From assembly GCA_015494845.1 (NCBI GenBank), contig WGAL01000286.1, positions 1 through 6,109 of the forward strand: 6,109 bases of DNA, in the 5' to 3' direction. The DNA is from Melioribacteraceae bacterium. Its GTDB lineage: Bacteria > Bacteroidota > Ignavibacteria > Ignavibacteriales > Melioribacteraceae. Both the position numbers and the translations under genes were made by a program. Of this stretch, positions 1 through 6,109 are shown piece after piece; position 1 is the stretch's first letter; each line of letters starts with the position of its first letter. The notes below the pieces were generated by a model that did not search any database, had not been told where the DNA came from, and worked only from the letters and a program-made list of their open reading frames with translations.

Positions 1-1199
1 GAAGCGGCGCTTACCGAAACAACTACCGGCGCAAAAATCTCTGCGGAAACTCTCACGGAATCGGAAGTTGAAACTACTTGGTTTTCATCTCCGTAAGGGG
101 CTAAAATTACATTATTACTAATGCTAATTGATTTTGGAAGTGCAGTAAAGAAATCAATAATATTTGAATTATCTTGATTAAACTCAATAATCTTCATATG
201 TCCGGCAATTACAGAATCGGTAAAAGATTCCGTACCGTTGAAAACAAGCGCAATACTGTCAGTAATATTATCATTTTCATCGGTAAGGTATCCCATAATT
301 TTCATATCCTGAAAGACAACAGCAAGATTTGCCATTTCCCCGAAAGTTTGAACTCGCAAATCCAATTTCGCTTCTCCCAGATGAATCGCATCCGTGAAAT
401 TCTCAATATCGCTTTTCAATCCTGTTTCAATTGTTTGAGAAACTCTACCTAATTCGGTTCTTTTAATTCTTCCTTCCAATCTCGCAATTCCCATTTCAGT
501 TGTCGAGGTGTATATATTCAGGTCAACATCATTTGTTGCATTTGCCTCAACAACGACTAAAAAACCAGCAGCATTTTGATAATTGTATGGTGGAATTAAT
601 GGCGCCCCTTCATGAACAGGCAATTCATGATAAATAAAATCAGCAACAGGGACATCGCCTGAAATAGTTTGGTTTGCTCCAACCGTCCCACCGATTGTTA
701 AAGTAGAGTCCGTAAATACTTTATGCTTAAATCCAGGTATTTTTATTGAAAAATCAATAGGATTAGCATTATTATTCTGCAATTCAAAATGAAAACTTCC
801 TGTTGTAAATGTTGCGGAAATCAAATGGTATTCTTCGTCAGGATTAACAACATATCCGATAGTCGCAACACCGCCTGTACCGCCAGCAACCAAGTGAGTT
901 GAAACAGGCTCCGTTAGAGGATTAATCTTAATAGAATCTTTAACCTTTGAAGTGTTTTCAATATCATCCACAAACAAATAATACAAACTGTCATTTATCC
1001 CCTCTTCTCTCAAAATGCCGAGATATTCACTGGATGCGGTATCCAAAATATCCGCCATTGTGTAAGAATCCCCACTTAACGGAACATTAACATCTACGTT
1101 CCAAGTTGGCATTGTGGGTTCTTTGGGCATATCAAAGCATGAAGTGAGAAGCAGAGACAAAGACAGAAACGTTAATAGGCGTTTTGTCATTTTTTTCAT
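1..1199 (-). CDS. Putative outer-surface lipoprotein, unknown function (partial, 3' end outside window)
   Basis: An open frame runs without a stop from an ATG at 1199 to the window edge, giving 399 codons of the N-terminal part; the stop lies beyond position 1. An AGGAGA Shine-Dalgarno at 1207-1212 sits 7 nt before the ATG and decides the start. A second in-frame ATG is codon 4. The N-terminus is basic (MKKMTKR), then a Leu/Ser-rich hydrophobic stretch ending in the lipobox LLTSC, with Cys21 as the expected lipidated residue. The mature part opens with a PTWNVDVNVPL stretch (31-41). It is rich in Thr, Asp, Asn and beta-branched residues, consistent with extended beta structure. I see no catalytic motif and no further membrane segment. 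It has its own possible promoter and lies behind the terminator of the T9SS gene, so it is probably a separate transcription unit. It may be a surface or periplasmic structural or binding lipoprotein, but I do not recognise the family. Confidence in the gene is high; in function, low. Confidence 0.9.
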   Translation of the reverse strand, partial: MKKMTKRLLTFLSLSLLLTSCFDMPKEPTMPTWNVDVNVPLSGDSYTMADILDTASSEYLGILREEGINDSLYYLFVDDIENTSKVKDSIKINPLTEPVSTHLVAGGTGGVATIGYVVNPDEEYHLISATFTTGSFHFELQNNNANPIDFSIKIPGFKHKVFTDSTLTIGGTVGANQTISGDVPVADFIYHELPVHEGAPLIPPYNYQNAAGFLVVVEANATNDVDLNIYTSTTEMGIARLEGRIKRTELGRVSQTIETGLKSDIENFTDAIHLGEAKLDLRVQTFGEMANLAVVFQDMKIMGYLTDENDNITDSIALVFNGTESFTDSVIAGHMKIIEFNQDNSNIIDFFTALPKSISISNNVILAPYGDENQVVSTSDSVRVSAEIFAPVVVSVSAA

Positions 1200-1264
1200 T
1201 TTTAATTCTCCTATCAAAAAACCAAATAAGTTCAAATCCAAATTACTTACAACAGAAATATAAA

Positions 1265-1297
1265 CAAAATTACGGAGAATAAGTTAATACAAAAAAA
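1265..1297 (-). promoter_or_regulatory. Candidate Bacteroidetes-type promoter for the lipoprotein gene
   Basis: Read on the minus strand, TTTTTTTG (1297-1290) is followed by 17 nt and then TAATTTTG (1272-1265). The latter is an exact match to the -7 consensus TAnnTTTG known for the Bacteroidetes primary sigma factor, and the former supplies the TTG/TTTG of the -33 element. The spacing is at the short end of the known range. Transcription would start near 1258, giving a 5' leader of about 60 nt before the ATG at 1199. The -33 element overlaps the U-tract of the upstream terminator. AT-rich sequence makes chance matches easy. A weaker alternative lies downstream (TAATTTGG, about 19 nt after the TTTTG of the first -7 box). 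Confidence 0.35.
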
Positions 1298-1331
1298 TAA
1301 AGCGCAATATGAAAACCACATTGCGCTTTAT
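1291..1331 (-). terminator. Rho-independent terminator after the T9SS-protein gene
   Basis: A perfect 12-bp inverted repeat pairs 1297-1308 with 1320-1331 (core TAAAGCGCAAT / ATTGCGCTTTA). Two further base pairs can form inside the loop after one mismatch. On the minus strand the hairpin is followed by seven T residues (1297-1291), the first of which can also pair with the stem base. It begins about 16 nt after the stop codon of the upstream gene. There is no T-tract on the plus-strand side, so it should work in one direction only. Confidence 0.9.
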
Positions 1332-1346
1332 CATTGTTTACTTAAA

Positions 1347-2261
1347 TTACTTGAGTAGGATCATCTTACGAGTTAAGACTTGATTATTCGTTTTAAGTTC
1401 ATAGAAATAAATTCCCGAAGGAAGATTTTCGGCATTAAATTCAACTTCATAACTTCCTGCCGGTTTATTTCCTTTAACGAGAGTTTTAACTTCCGACCCA
1501 AGAGCGTCATAAACTTTAAGTGTTACGTAACCGGAATTTGGTAATTCATAGCGTATCTTTGTTGTTGGATTAAACGGGTTCGGGTAATTCTGATATAAAG
1601 CAAAATCTTTAGGTTTATCGCCTGCAGGATTTTCAACATCTACAACAGAACCGCGTCCCCCGCCAAATTTGGAAAAGTGAGATAATCTGAGTTGAATATA
1701 ATCATCGGTAACTTCAAATTCCAAACCATCCGGAATAAATATGTTATTTACATAATAGCCAAATCCGATGTCGTCTAACGTTATCATTAACGTATCAAGC
1801 AAAGACGTAAAATCATCGGAAAGCGGGAAAGTTAAACGTGCATATTTCCCAGGGTTGAACGGAAACACATCGTCAAATCCGAAAAAGTTACCGTCTTCAT
1901 CAACAACAGTTACACCCATGAAGAAAAACAAATCCGGATTGAAATAAAATCCTTCGTTGTTACAATCGAATCCCAAAATATTTATGCCGAGATAAATATC
2001 TTGATTTGTCGCACCCGAATCAATTGAAAAAGTAACGCCTACCAAAGCGTTATATAATCTTTGCCAAGAAGAAAGCGACTCAGGTAAAGTATATGGCGGA
2101 ATTGTAAACGACTGCCCTGTTTGAATAGTGTCGCCAGTAATAGTAAACGTGCTTTGCGTACAAGCGTCCCACACAATTACTTGATAACCAATATTGTGTT
2201 CCTGGGCAAAAATACCCGTTGATAATAAAACCACCGAAAGTATTGTAAATAATTTTTTCAT
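1347..2261 (-). CDS. Secreted protein with type IX secretion C-terminal sorting domain
   Basis: The 304-residue protein starts at the ATG at 2261. An AGGAGAGG Shine-Dalgarno (2266-2273) supports this start. Residues 1-19 form a Sec signal peptide (MKKLF, hydrophobic core, IFA cleavage site before Gln20). Residues 21 to about 200 are a unique region rich in Phe, Asp and Gly with an alternating beta pattern, ending in LSHFSKFGGG (193-202). I recognise no enzyme motif there. Residues 218-304 are a T9SS type A sorting domain: FALYQNYPNPFNPTT, then a YELP strand, KVYDALGSEV, LPSGIYFYEL, and a basic end RKMILLK. In this family the domain directs a protein through the T9SS outer-membrane translocon, usually with removal of the domain and release or surface attachment. 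The product should therefore be extracellular or on the cell surface. The gene lies 112 nt after the adenylate cyclase sensor with no clear terminator between, so read-through is possible. A strong terminator follows it. The passenger's role is unknown. Confidence 0.93.
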   Translation of the reverse strand: MKKLFTILSVVLLSTGIFAQEHNIGYQVIVWDACTQSTFTITGDTIQTGQSFTIPPYTLPESLSSWQRLYNALVGVTFSIDSGATNQDIYLGINILGFDCNNEGFYFNPDLFFFMGVTVVDEDGNFFGFDDVFPFNPGKYARLTFPLSDDFTSLLDTLMITLDDIGFGYYVNNIFIPDGLEFEVTDDYIQLRLSHFSKFGGGRGSVVDVENPAGDKPKDFALYQNYPNPFNPTTKIRYELPNSGYVTLKVYDALGSEVKTLVKGNKPAGSYEVEFNAENLPSGIYFYELKTNNQVLTRKMILLK

Positions 2262-2373
2262 TTGTCCTCTCCTTGTTTATTTGTTATATTAATTTCAACC
2301 TCAAAATAATACAAAATTCAAGAATGTCAAATGACGAAGGCAATAGTGTTATTTAAATCACATTGAGGAGTAA

Positions 2374-5352
2374 TTACTTTTCGCGAATTACAAGGTACAT
2401 ATCCATTTTGCCCTTGCCTTTCGCGTCTATCTTCCCTCTGTATTCGCAAACAAATTTATCTTTGATTTTTTCATATGTCGAAGCGGAAATATTCACATAT
2501 CCTGGCACGCCGGAACTTTCCATTCTGCTGGCTATGTTTACGGCGTCGCCCCAAACATCATAAGTAAATTTCTTCTTCCCAACTACGCCGGCAACCACGG
2601 TTCCTGTGTGAACTCCGGCGCGCATTTGCCAAGGGACTCTAAAATTAGCTTTATTCGATTTTATATAATTTTGCATCTCCAAAGCGGCTCTCACCACTCT
2701 TTCTGCGTGGTCGTCAATTTTTATGGGAACCCCGCCTGCCGCCATATATGCATCACCTATTGTTTTCAATTTTTCCAAACCGTATTTCTCAATAATATTA
2801 TCGAATTCAAGAAAAATTTTGTTTAGTTCGTCAACCAACTCTCCTGGAGGCAAATTTGAAGCTTGGGAAGTAAAATCCTTAAAATCTGTGAATAAAATAG
2901 TTACTTCTTCAAATAAACGCGGTTCAACAAATCCTTTAGCCTTTAATTCTTTTACGGCTTGCGCAGGCAAAATATTATGTATTAATTCGTCAGTCTTATC
3001 TTTCTCTTTTTGCAATTCTTTGGTTCTTTCCCTTACCAATCGGGCAAGTTCAAGATTCCGTTTTCTGATTTGCCGGGTTTTGTAAATCGATATACCATAA
3101 GCTAAAGAAATCAAAATAATAACCACTAAAAGACGGAACCACCAAGTTTCCCAAAATGGCGGCGTAATAATAAAGTGCAACGAAGAATTGGTTTCTCCCC
3201 AAATTCCGTCTTGGTTTCTACATTTAACCTTAAAAACATACTCGCCGGGCGGCAACGCGCGGTAAGTAATAGTATGTTCTTGCGTCTCCGTCCAGTGTTT
3301 GTCTATGCCTTCCAATTTATATTTGTAGAAAATTTTATCAGGGTCGGAAAATACAATGCCGCGATAATCAATCGTAACATTATTCAAATAATAAACAAGT
3401 TCTAAAGTTGCGGAAGGCAAAGTATCTATTTCGGTTTCATCCGAAATTATTTTCACGTTCTTAATATAAGTGGCAGAAGGCGCTTTACGCGGTTTTTCCT
3501 TAGGATTTAATTGAGTAACGCCTTCCGTTGAACCGAAAAACAAGTTTTCGCGCTTATCCTTAAAAACGCCGAACATATTCATTTCGGTGCCGGCAAAACC
3601 ATCTCGTTTCGTATAAATTTTAAGGGCGTCCTTTCCTTTTTCAGGATATTCAACGTAATTAATCCGAACCACGCCTTTCGGGGTTCCGACAAAAATGAAG
3701 TTCCCGGATTCAATTCCGAAATAACACGTGCTCGCAGGCAAACCGTCTTTCTCGGTAATTGAAGTAAATTTCACTCCGTCGTAAATGCTTATTCCCAAAT
3801 CGGTAAAGAACCAATATTCTCCCCTTTCGTTTTGTAATCCCCAAAAGACAATATTACTTAGTAACCCGTCGTTAGTCGTTAAATTTTTTATCAGAGAATC
3901 GTTCTTAAAAAAGAATACGCCCTTCGGGTCGGTTGTAATACAAATATTATTATCAAAATCGTGGAACATGGATTGCACCCAACTTTGGCGCAACGTATCG
4001 TAGGCGGAAGGGGGGGGGAGTTTTTTCAAACTGTCAAGGGCAAAAAAGTCCACACCTTCAGATGTTCCGACAATCAAACGTTTATTATCTTTTTGTAATA
4101 AAGAAAGAACTTTGCCTGCCGAACTTCTCGGGAAAAATCTAATCGTGTCTTGAATTGCTCCGTCTCTATAAATCGCCAAACCTTGAATTGCGGCAATAAT
4201 CACATTAAACGGGTCGGTTTGAATAAACGCCGCCGCGCCCCCGCCCAAAATACCGTCTTTTTCAGTTAAAATTTTGCTCCTGTTTCTGTAATAAAGCGTA
4301 ACGCCTTCGGAAAAATGCCCAAACCATAGCCGGTTCCACCTGTCTTTATAAATTCCGAAAACACTGTTATCCGCCAATCCGCTCGCTTTGTTGTAAATAA
4401 TAAATTTCTCCACAGGCAAGCGACTTAATCCGCCGTCGCGGTAACCGAACCAAATGTCTCCCCGTTTATCTTCTATTCCACATAATAAAGTATTGCGACT
4501 CAAACCGTTTTTTTCACGAAAATTCACAACTTCACCGGCATCATAAACAAACACGCCATTATTTTGAGTTCCAATCCACATTTTATCGGAAACGTCTTCA
4601 AAGAAAAACAATGGAATTGCATCTTGCAAAAAAGTAACTTTCGTTACCGAATTTCCGTTAATTATAAAGGTGCCGGAATTAGACGATACCCAAAGCCCTC
4701 CTTTTTTGTCCATGTAAATTTTTACTATCTTTTGCACCTTTAACGGAGTAAATTTTTTCAACGCGCCGGTGTTGCAATTTTCAGCCAACCAAAGTCCGGC
4801 ATTAGCGGTTCCTACCCAAAGGGAATTATTTTTATCAACGTAAACATTGGTTAACGAATCGGAGAAATAAGTTGAACTTACATTTATTTTTCTGAATTCG
4901 CCTTTTGAATAAGAAAATAATCCTGAATGCCCGGTTGCAAAAAATACGGTTGAGTCTTTTCCTTGCGCAATCGAATAAACGAAATCGCTTACAAAACCAA
5001 GCGAATCATTTATTGCAGAAATTTTACAAGTGTTACTACGTAATAAACCGAGTCCTTTATTTGTTCCGAACCAAATATTTCCGGCGTAATCTTCGAAAAT
5101 AACTCTAACGTGATTGTAAGGCAATCCGTTACTTGTCGTAAAAGTTAAGAACTCGCTTCCGTCAAAACGAGCCGCGCCCTCTTCCGTTGCAACCCAAAGG
5201 AAATCGTTATGGTCTTGAATTATCGAGTAAACCGAACTTTGAGGCAATCCGTCCTCGGTTGAATATTGCGTAAAAGACAAAATCTGAGCGTTGGCATTTG
5301 TTATGAATAACAACGCCGTAAATACAAAAGCTATTTTAAGCTTTTTCCACAC
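2374..5352 (-). CDS. Membrane sensor adenylate cyclase: Reg_prop double propeller, Y_Y_Y, TM, class III cyclase
   Basis: The 992-residue protein is predicted to convert ATP to cAMP and pyrophosphate at the inner membrane in response to a periplasmic cue. Residues 1-23 are a signal peptide ending NANAQ. Residues 41-616 hold fourteen Reg_prop-type repeats (pattern D-x-x-G-x-L/I-W-x-G-T-x-x-G), enough for two seven-bladed propellers. Residues 650-730 are a Y_Y_Y domain (YKYKLEGIDKHW, then LPPGEYVFKVKCRN). A transmembrane helix spans about 738-757 and is followed by KTRQIRKR, placing the C-terminus in the cytoplasm. A charged coiled coil (about 760-790) and the NILP linker lead to the cyclase (about 811-992). 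Metal-binding Asp823 (FTDF) and Asp867 (GDAYM), adenine-selecting Lys863 and Asp932, and transition-state Asn939 and Arg943 are all present. A single cyclase domain implies a homodimer. The start is GTG, 4 nt after the DUF3467 stop and without a clear Shine-Dalgarno, suggesting coupled translation; the signal peptide fixes this start. A C9 run lies at residues 445-448. Sensors of this extracytoplasmic type usually end in histidine kinases. The ligand is unknown. Confidence 0.95.
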   Translation of the reverse strand: MWKKLKIAFVFTALLFITNANAQILSFTQYSTEDGLPQSSVYSIIQDHNDFLWVATEEGAARFDGSEFLTFTTSNGLPYNHVRVIFEDYAGNIWFGTNKGLGLLRSNTCKISAINDSLGFVSDFVYSIAQGKDSTVFFATGHSGLFSYSKGEFRKINVSSTYFSDSLTNVYVDKNNSLWVGTANAGLWLAENCNTGALKKFTPLKVQKIVKIYMDKKGGLWVSSNSGTFIINGNSVTKVTFLQDAIPLFFFEDVSDKMWIGTQNNGVFVYDAGEVVNFREKNGLSRNTLLCGIEDKRGDIWFGYRDGGLSRLPVEKFIIYNKASGLADNSVFGIYKDRWNRLWFGHFSEGVTLYYRNRSKILTEKDGILGGGAAAFIQTDPFNVIIAAIQGLAIYRDGAIQDTIRFFPRSSAGKVLSLLQKDNKRLIVGTSEGVDFFALDSLKKLPPPSAYDTLRQSWVQSMFHDFDNNICITTDPKGVFFFKNDSLIKNLTTNDGLLSNIVFWGLQNERGEYWFFTDLGISIYDGVKFTSITEKDGLPASTCYFGIESGNFIFVGTPKGVVRINYVEYPEKGKDALKIYTKRDGFAGTEMNMFGVFKDKRENLFFGSTEGVTQLNPKEKPRKAPSATYIKNVKIISDETEIDTLPSATLELVYYLNNVTIDYRGIVFSDPDKIFYKYKLEGIDKHWTETQEHTITYRALPPGEYVFKVKCRNQDGIWGETNSSLHFIITPPFWETWWFRLLVVIILISLAYGISIYKTRQIRKRNLELARLVRERTKELQKEKDKTDELIHNILPAQAVKELKAKGFVEPRLFEEVTILFTDFKDFTSQASNLPPGELVDELNKIFLEFDNIIEKYGLEKLKTIGDAYMAAGGVPIKIDDHAERVVRAALEMQNYIKSNKANFRVPWQMRAGVHTGTVVAGVVGKKKFTYDVWGDAVNIASRMESSGVPGYVNISASTYEKIKDKFVCEYRGKIDAKGKGKMDMYLVIREK
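4010..4018 (-). repeat. Homopolymer run of nine C (coding strand) inside the sensor gene
   Basis: The plus strand shows nine consecutive G, which is CTC-CCC-CCC-CCT on the coding strand, encoding Leu445-Pro-Pro-Pro448 in the linker between propeller repeats 10 and 11. In an AT-rich gene such a run stands out. Loss or gain of one base would shift the frame and remove the second propeller's end, the membrane helix and the cyclase. It could be a slippage site or simply a place prone to sequencing error. Confidence 0.85.
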
Positions 5353-5356
5353 TGTC

Positions 5357-5683
5357 TTAATTAATCGGTTCGTTTTCCGGTTTATCGTTATTTGTAAAAC
5401 CGAAATGAATATTCGGTTGCCCGCCTTCGAGTTTTATTTCGCCGAAGCGGGACTCGTAACGTTTAATATTATCTTCTAACGCTCTTAACAACATTTTGGC
5501 ATGCTGAGGCGTCGTAATAATTCTCGAAAGGACTTTCGCTTTCGGCACGCCGGGAACAACGCGCGTAAAATCGATAATAAATTCCGCCGGCGAATGCGTA
5601 ATTATCGCCAAATTGGAATAAGTTCCTTCCGCTTGTTCCGGAGGAAGTTCGATATTAATTTTATTTTGAAATTTCTTATCCAT
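5357..5683 (-). CDS. DUF3467 family protein
   Basis: This is a small soluble protein of 108 residues from the ATG at 5683; an in-frame ATG at 5701 would give 114. It matches the DUF3467 family found widely in Bacteroidetes and relatives: an NKINIELPPEQAEGTYSNL opening, THSPAEFIIDFTRVVPGVPKAKV in the centre, then SRIITTPQHAKMLLRAL and EDNIKRYESRFG, with a polar tail. I see no signal peptide, membrane segment or catalytic motif, so it is cytoplasmic with unknown biochemical role. I prefer 5683 because homologues typically begin a few residues before the INIEL strand, because GGTG (5689-5692) lies 5 nt upstream, and because the 5701 ATG sits directly against the terminator U-tract with no room for a ribosome site. 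Its stop lies 4 nt before the GTG of the cyclase sensor, so the two are very likely one transcript and translationally coupled. Its own promoter is not evident. Confidence 0.9.
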   Translation of the reverse strand: MDKKFQNKINIELPPEQAEGTYSNLAIITHSPAEFIIDFTRVVPGVPKAKVLSRIITTPQHAKMLLRALEDNIKRYESRFGEIKLEGGQPNIHFGFTNNDKPENEPIN

Positions 5684-5688
5684 ATCCG

Positions 5689-5692
5689 CACC
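5689..5692 (-). promoter_or_regulatory. Ribosome binding site supporting the 5683 start of the DUF3467 gene
   Basis: AGCGGTG on the minus strand contains GGTG, part of the anti-Shine-Dalgarno complement, placed 5 nt before the ATG at 5683. The upstream ATG at 5701 has only T-rich terminator sequence before it. The site is weaker than the AGGAG sites of the two downstream genes. Confidence 0.45.
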
Positions 5693-5702
5693 GCTTTTCA
5701 TT

Positions 5703-5739
5703 AAAAAATAAAGGCTATTACAAATTGTAATAGCCCTTA
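5703..5739 (-). terminator. Rho-independent terminator after the TPR gene
   Basis: GGCTATTAC (5713-5721) pairs perfectly with GTAATAGCC (5727-5735) around a 5-nt loop. Three more A-T pairs form outside one mismatch (5709-5711 with 5737-5739). On the minus strand the stem is followed by a T-rich tail that ends in six T (5708-5703). The hairpin starts about 19 nt after the TPR stop codon. The T-tract ends immediately before an ATG at 5701, so the terminator occupies nearly all the space between the two genes. Confidence 0.85.
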
Positions 5740-5757
5740 AAGAAATTTGAAATAATT

Positions 5758-6109
5758 TTATCTGTATTGGTCCGCTTTCTTAAACGCTTCTTTCGACTTT
5801 TCGGTTTCGCCTAAGTTAGCGTAAATTTTACCGAGCGCATCCCAAATTGCCGCATCGTCAGGTTTAAGTTCAAGATATTTTTCAATATACGGCAAAGCTT
5901 TCTTGAATTTTTCTTGATAACTCAAATCGTCTTCGTTGCCGGCATTAACCGCTTTGTCTCTAATTGCCATTCCCCATTTGATGTAAGCAACGCCGATGTT
6001 GTACAAAGCGTTTTCGTAATTCGGGTCAATTCTTAACGCTTCTTCAAATTGTTTTACGGCTTCTTCGTATTTTTTTGCGCCGAGCAAAAGCACGCCGTAA
6101 TTGTAATGA
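5758..6109 (-). CDS. Tetratricopeptide repeat (TPR) protein (partial, 5' end outside window)
   Basis: The C-terminal 116 residues are present. The frame is open to the window edge. A GTG at 6093 falls inside a TPR helix, in NYGVLLLGAKKYEEA, so it is not the real start; the gene begins upstream of the window. Three TPR units are visible. The first (fragment residues 1-30) shows the G-x-x-Y-E-E-A and F-E-E-A-L-x-x-x-P pattern. The second (31-84) is about 20 residues longer than the usual 34, with a charged insert AVNAGNEDDLSYQEKF between its helices. The third (85-116) ends in FKKADQYR. TPRs form alpha-solenoid scaffolds for protein-protein contacts. No enzymatic domain is visible in this part, and cell location cannot be judged without the N-terminus. 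A strong terminator follows, separating it from the DUF3467-cyclase pair. Confidence 0.9.
   Translation of the reverse strand, partial: HYNYGVLLLGAKKYEEAVKQFEEALRIDPNYENALYNIGVAYIKWGMAIRDKAVNAGNEDDLSYQEKFKKALPYIEKYLELKPDDAAIWDALGKIYANLGETEKSKEAFKKADQYR

Noticed and set aside
174..452. Open frame of 92 codons on the plus strand
   Set aside because: It lies wholly inside the lipoprotein coding frame on the other strand, with no ribosome site or recognisable protein. It is an antisense shadow.
2302..2331. Promoter-like boxes upstream of the T9SS gene: TTTG (2331-2328), 18 nt, TTATTTTG (2309-2302), with TTGACA overlapping
   Set aside because: The -7 box misses the key A of TAnnTTTG, and TTGACA has no -10 hexamer at the right distance. 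In such AT-rich sequence this is not better than chance.
2341..2365. Imperfect inverted repeat CAATAGTG...CACATTG just after the cyclase stop
   Set aside because: The stem is about 7 bp with a bulge and is AT-rich, with no T-tract after it on the minus strand. It is too weak to call a terminator.
2723..3085. Open frame of 120 codons on the plus strand
   Set aside because: It is antisense to the cyclase and coiled-coil region, whose motifs are unambiguous. The translated product is low-quality and unfamiliar.
5699..5701. ATG at 5701 as the start of the DUF3467 gene
   Set aside because: It directly follows the terminator T-tract with no ribosome site. The added residues MKSGAD are not typical of the family. 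It is kept only as an alternative.
6091..6093. GTG as the start codon of the TPR gene
   Set aside because: The frame continues upstream to the window edge with good TPR sequence (HYNYG before the Val), so the GTG is an internal codon.

Overview
The window reads as a stretch of chromosome from an AT-rich member of the FCB (Fibrobacteres-Chlorobi-Bacteroidetes) group. An Ignavibacteria-like organism is the best guess. The clues are a secreted protein with a type IX secretion (T9SS) C-terminal sorting domain carrying QNYPNPFNPTT, a Reg_prop/Y_Y_Y sensor, a Bacteroidetes-type DUF3467 protein, and a lipoprotein with a short lipobox. The lineage call is an inference from protein style; no rRNA or marker gene is present.

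All five genes lie on the minus strand, so transcription runs from high to low coordinates. In that order they are: (1) the C-terminal part of a TPR protein (5758-6109, 5' end outside the window), followed by a strong hairpin terminator (5703-5739); (2) a small DUF3467 protein (5357-5683); (3) after a 4-nt gap, a 992-residue membrane sensor (2374-5352) with a signal peptide, fourteen beta-propeller repeats, a Y_Y_Y domain, one transmembrane helix, a coiled coil and an intact class III adenylate cyclase domain; (4) a T9SS-exported protein (1347-2261) followed by a textbook intrinsic terminator (1291-1331); (5) the N-terminal 399 residues of a lipoprotein (1-1199) that runs off the window. There is no gene-free stretch over 300 bases. 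The gaps are 147, 112, 4 and about 74 nt.

The centre of interest is the sensor. It has the extracytoplasmic architecture of the hybrid two-component systems of Bacteroidetes, but its output is a nucleotide cyclase instead of a histidine kinase. The residues for two-metal catalysis and for adenine selection are all visible, so it should make cAMP in the cytoplasm when the periplasmic propellers sense something. DUF3467 and the cyclase look co-translated. The T9SS protein just downstream could share the transcript, but no function links them directly. A run of nine C residues inside the propeller coding sequence is a possible slippage site.

No RNA genes, insertion sequences, CRISPR arrays, origins or attachment sites were seen.
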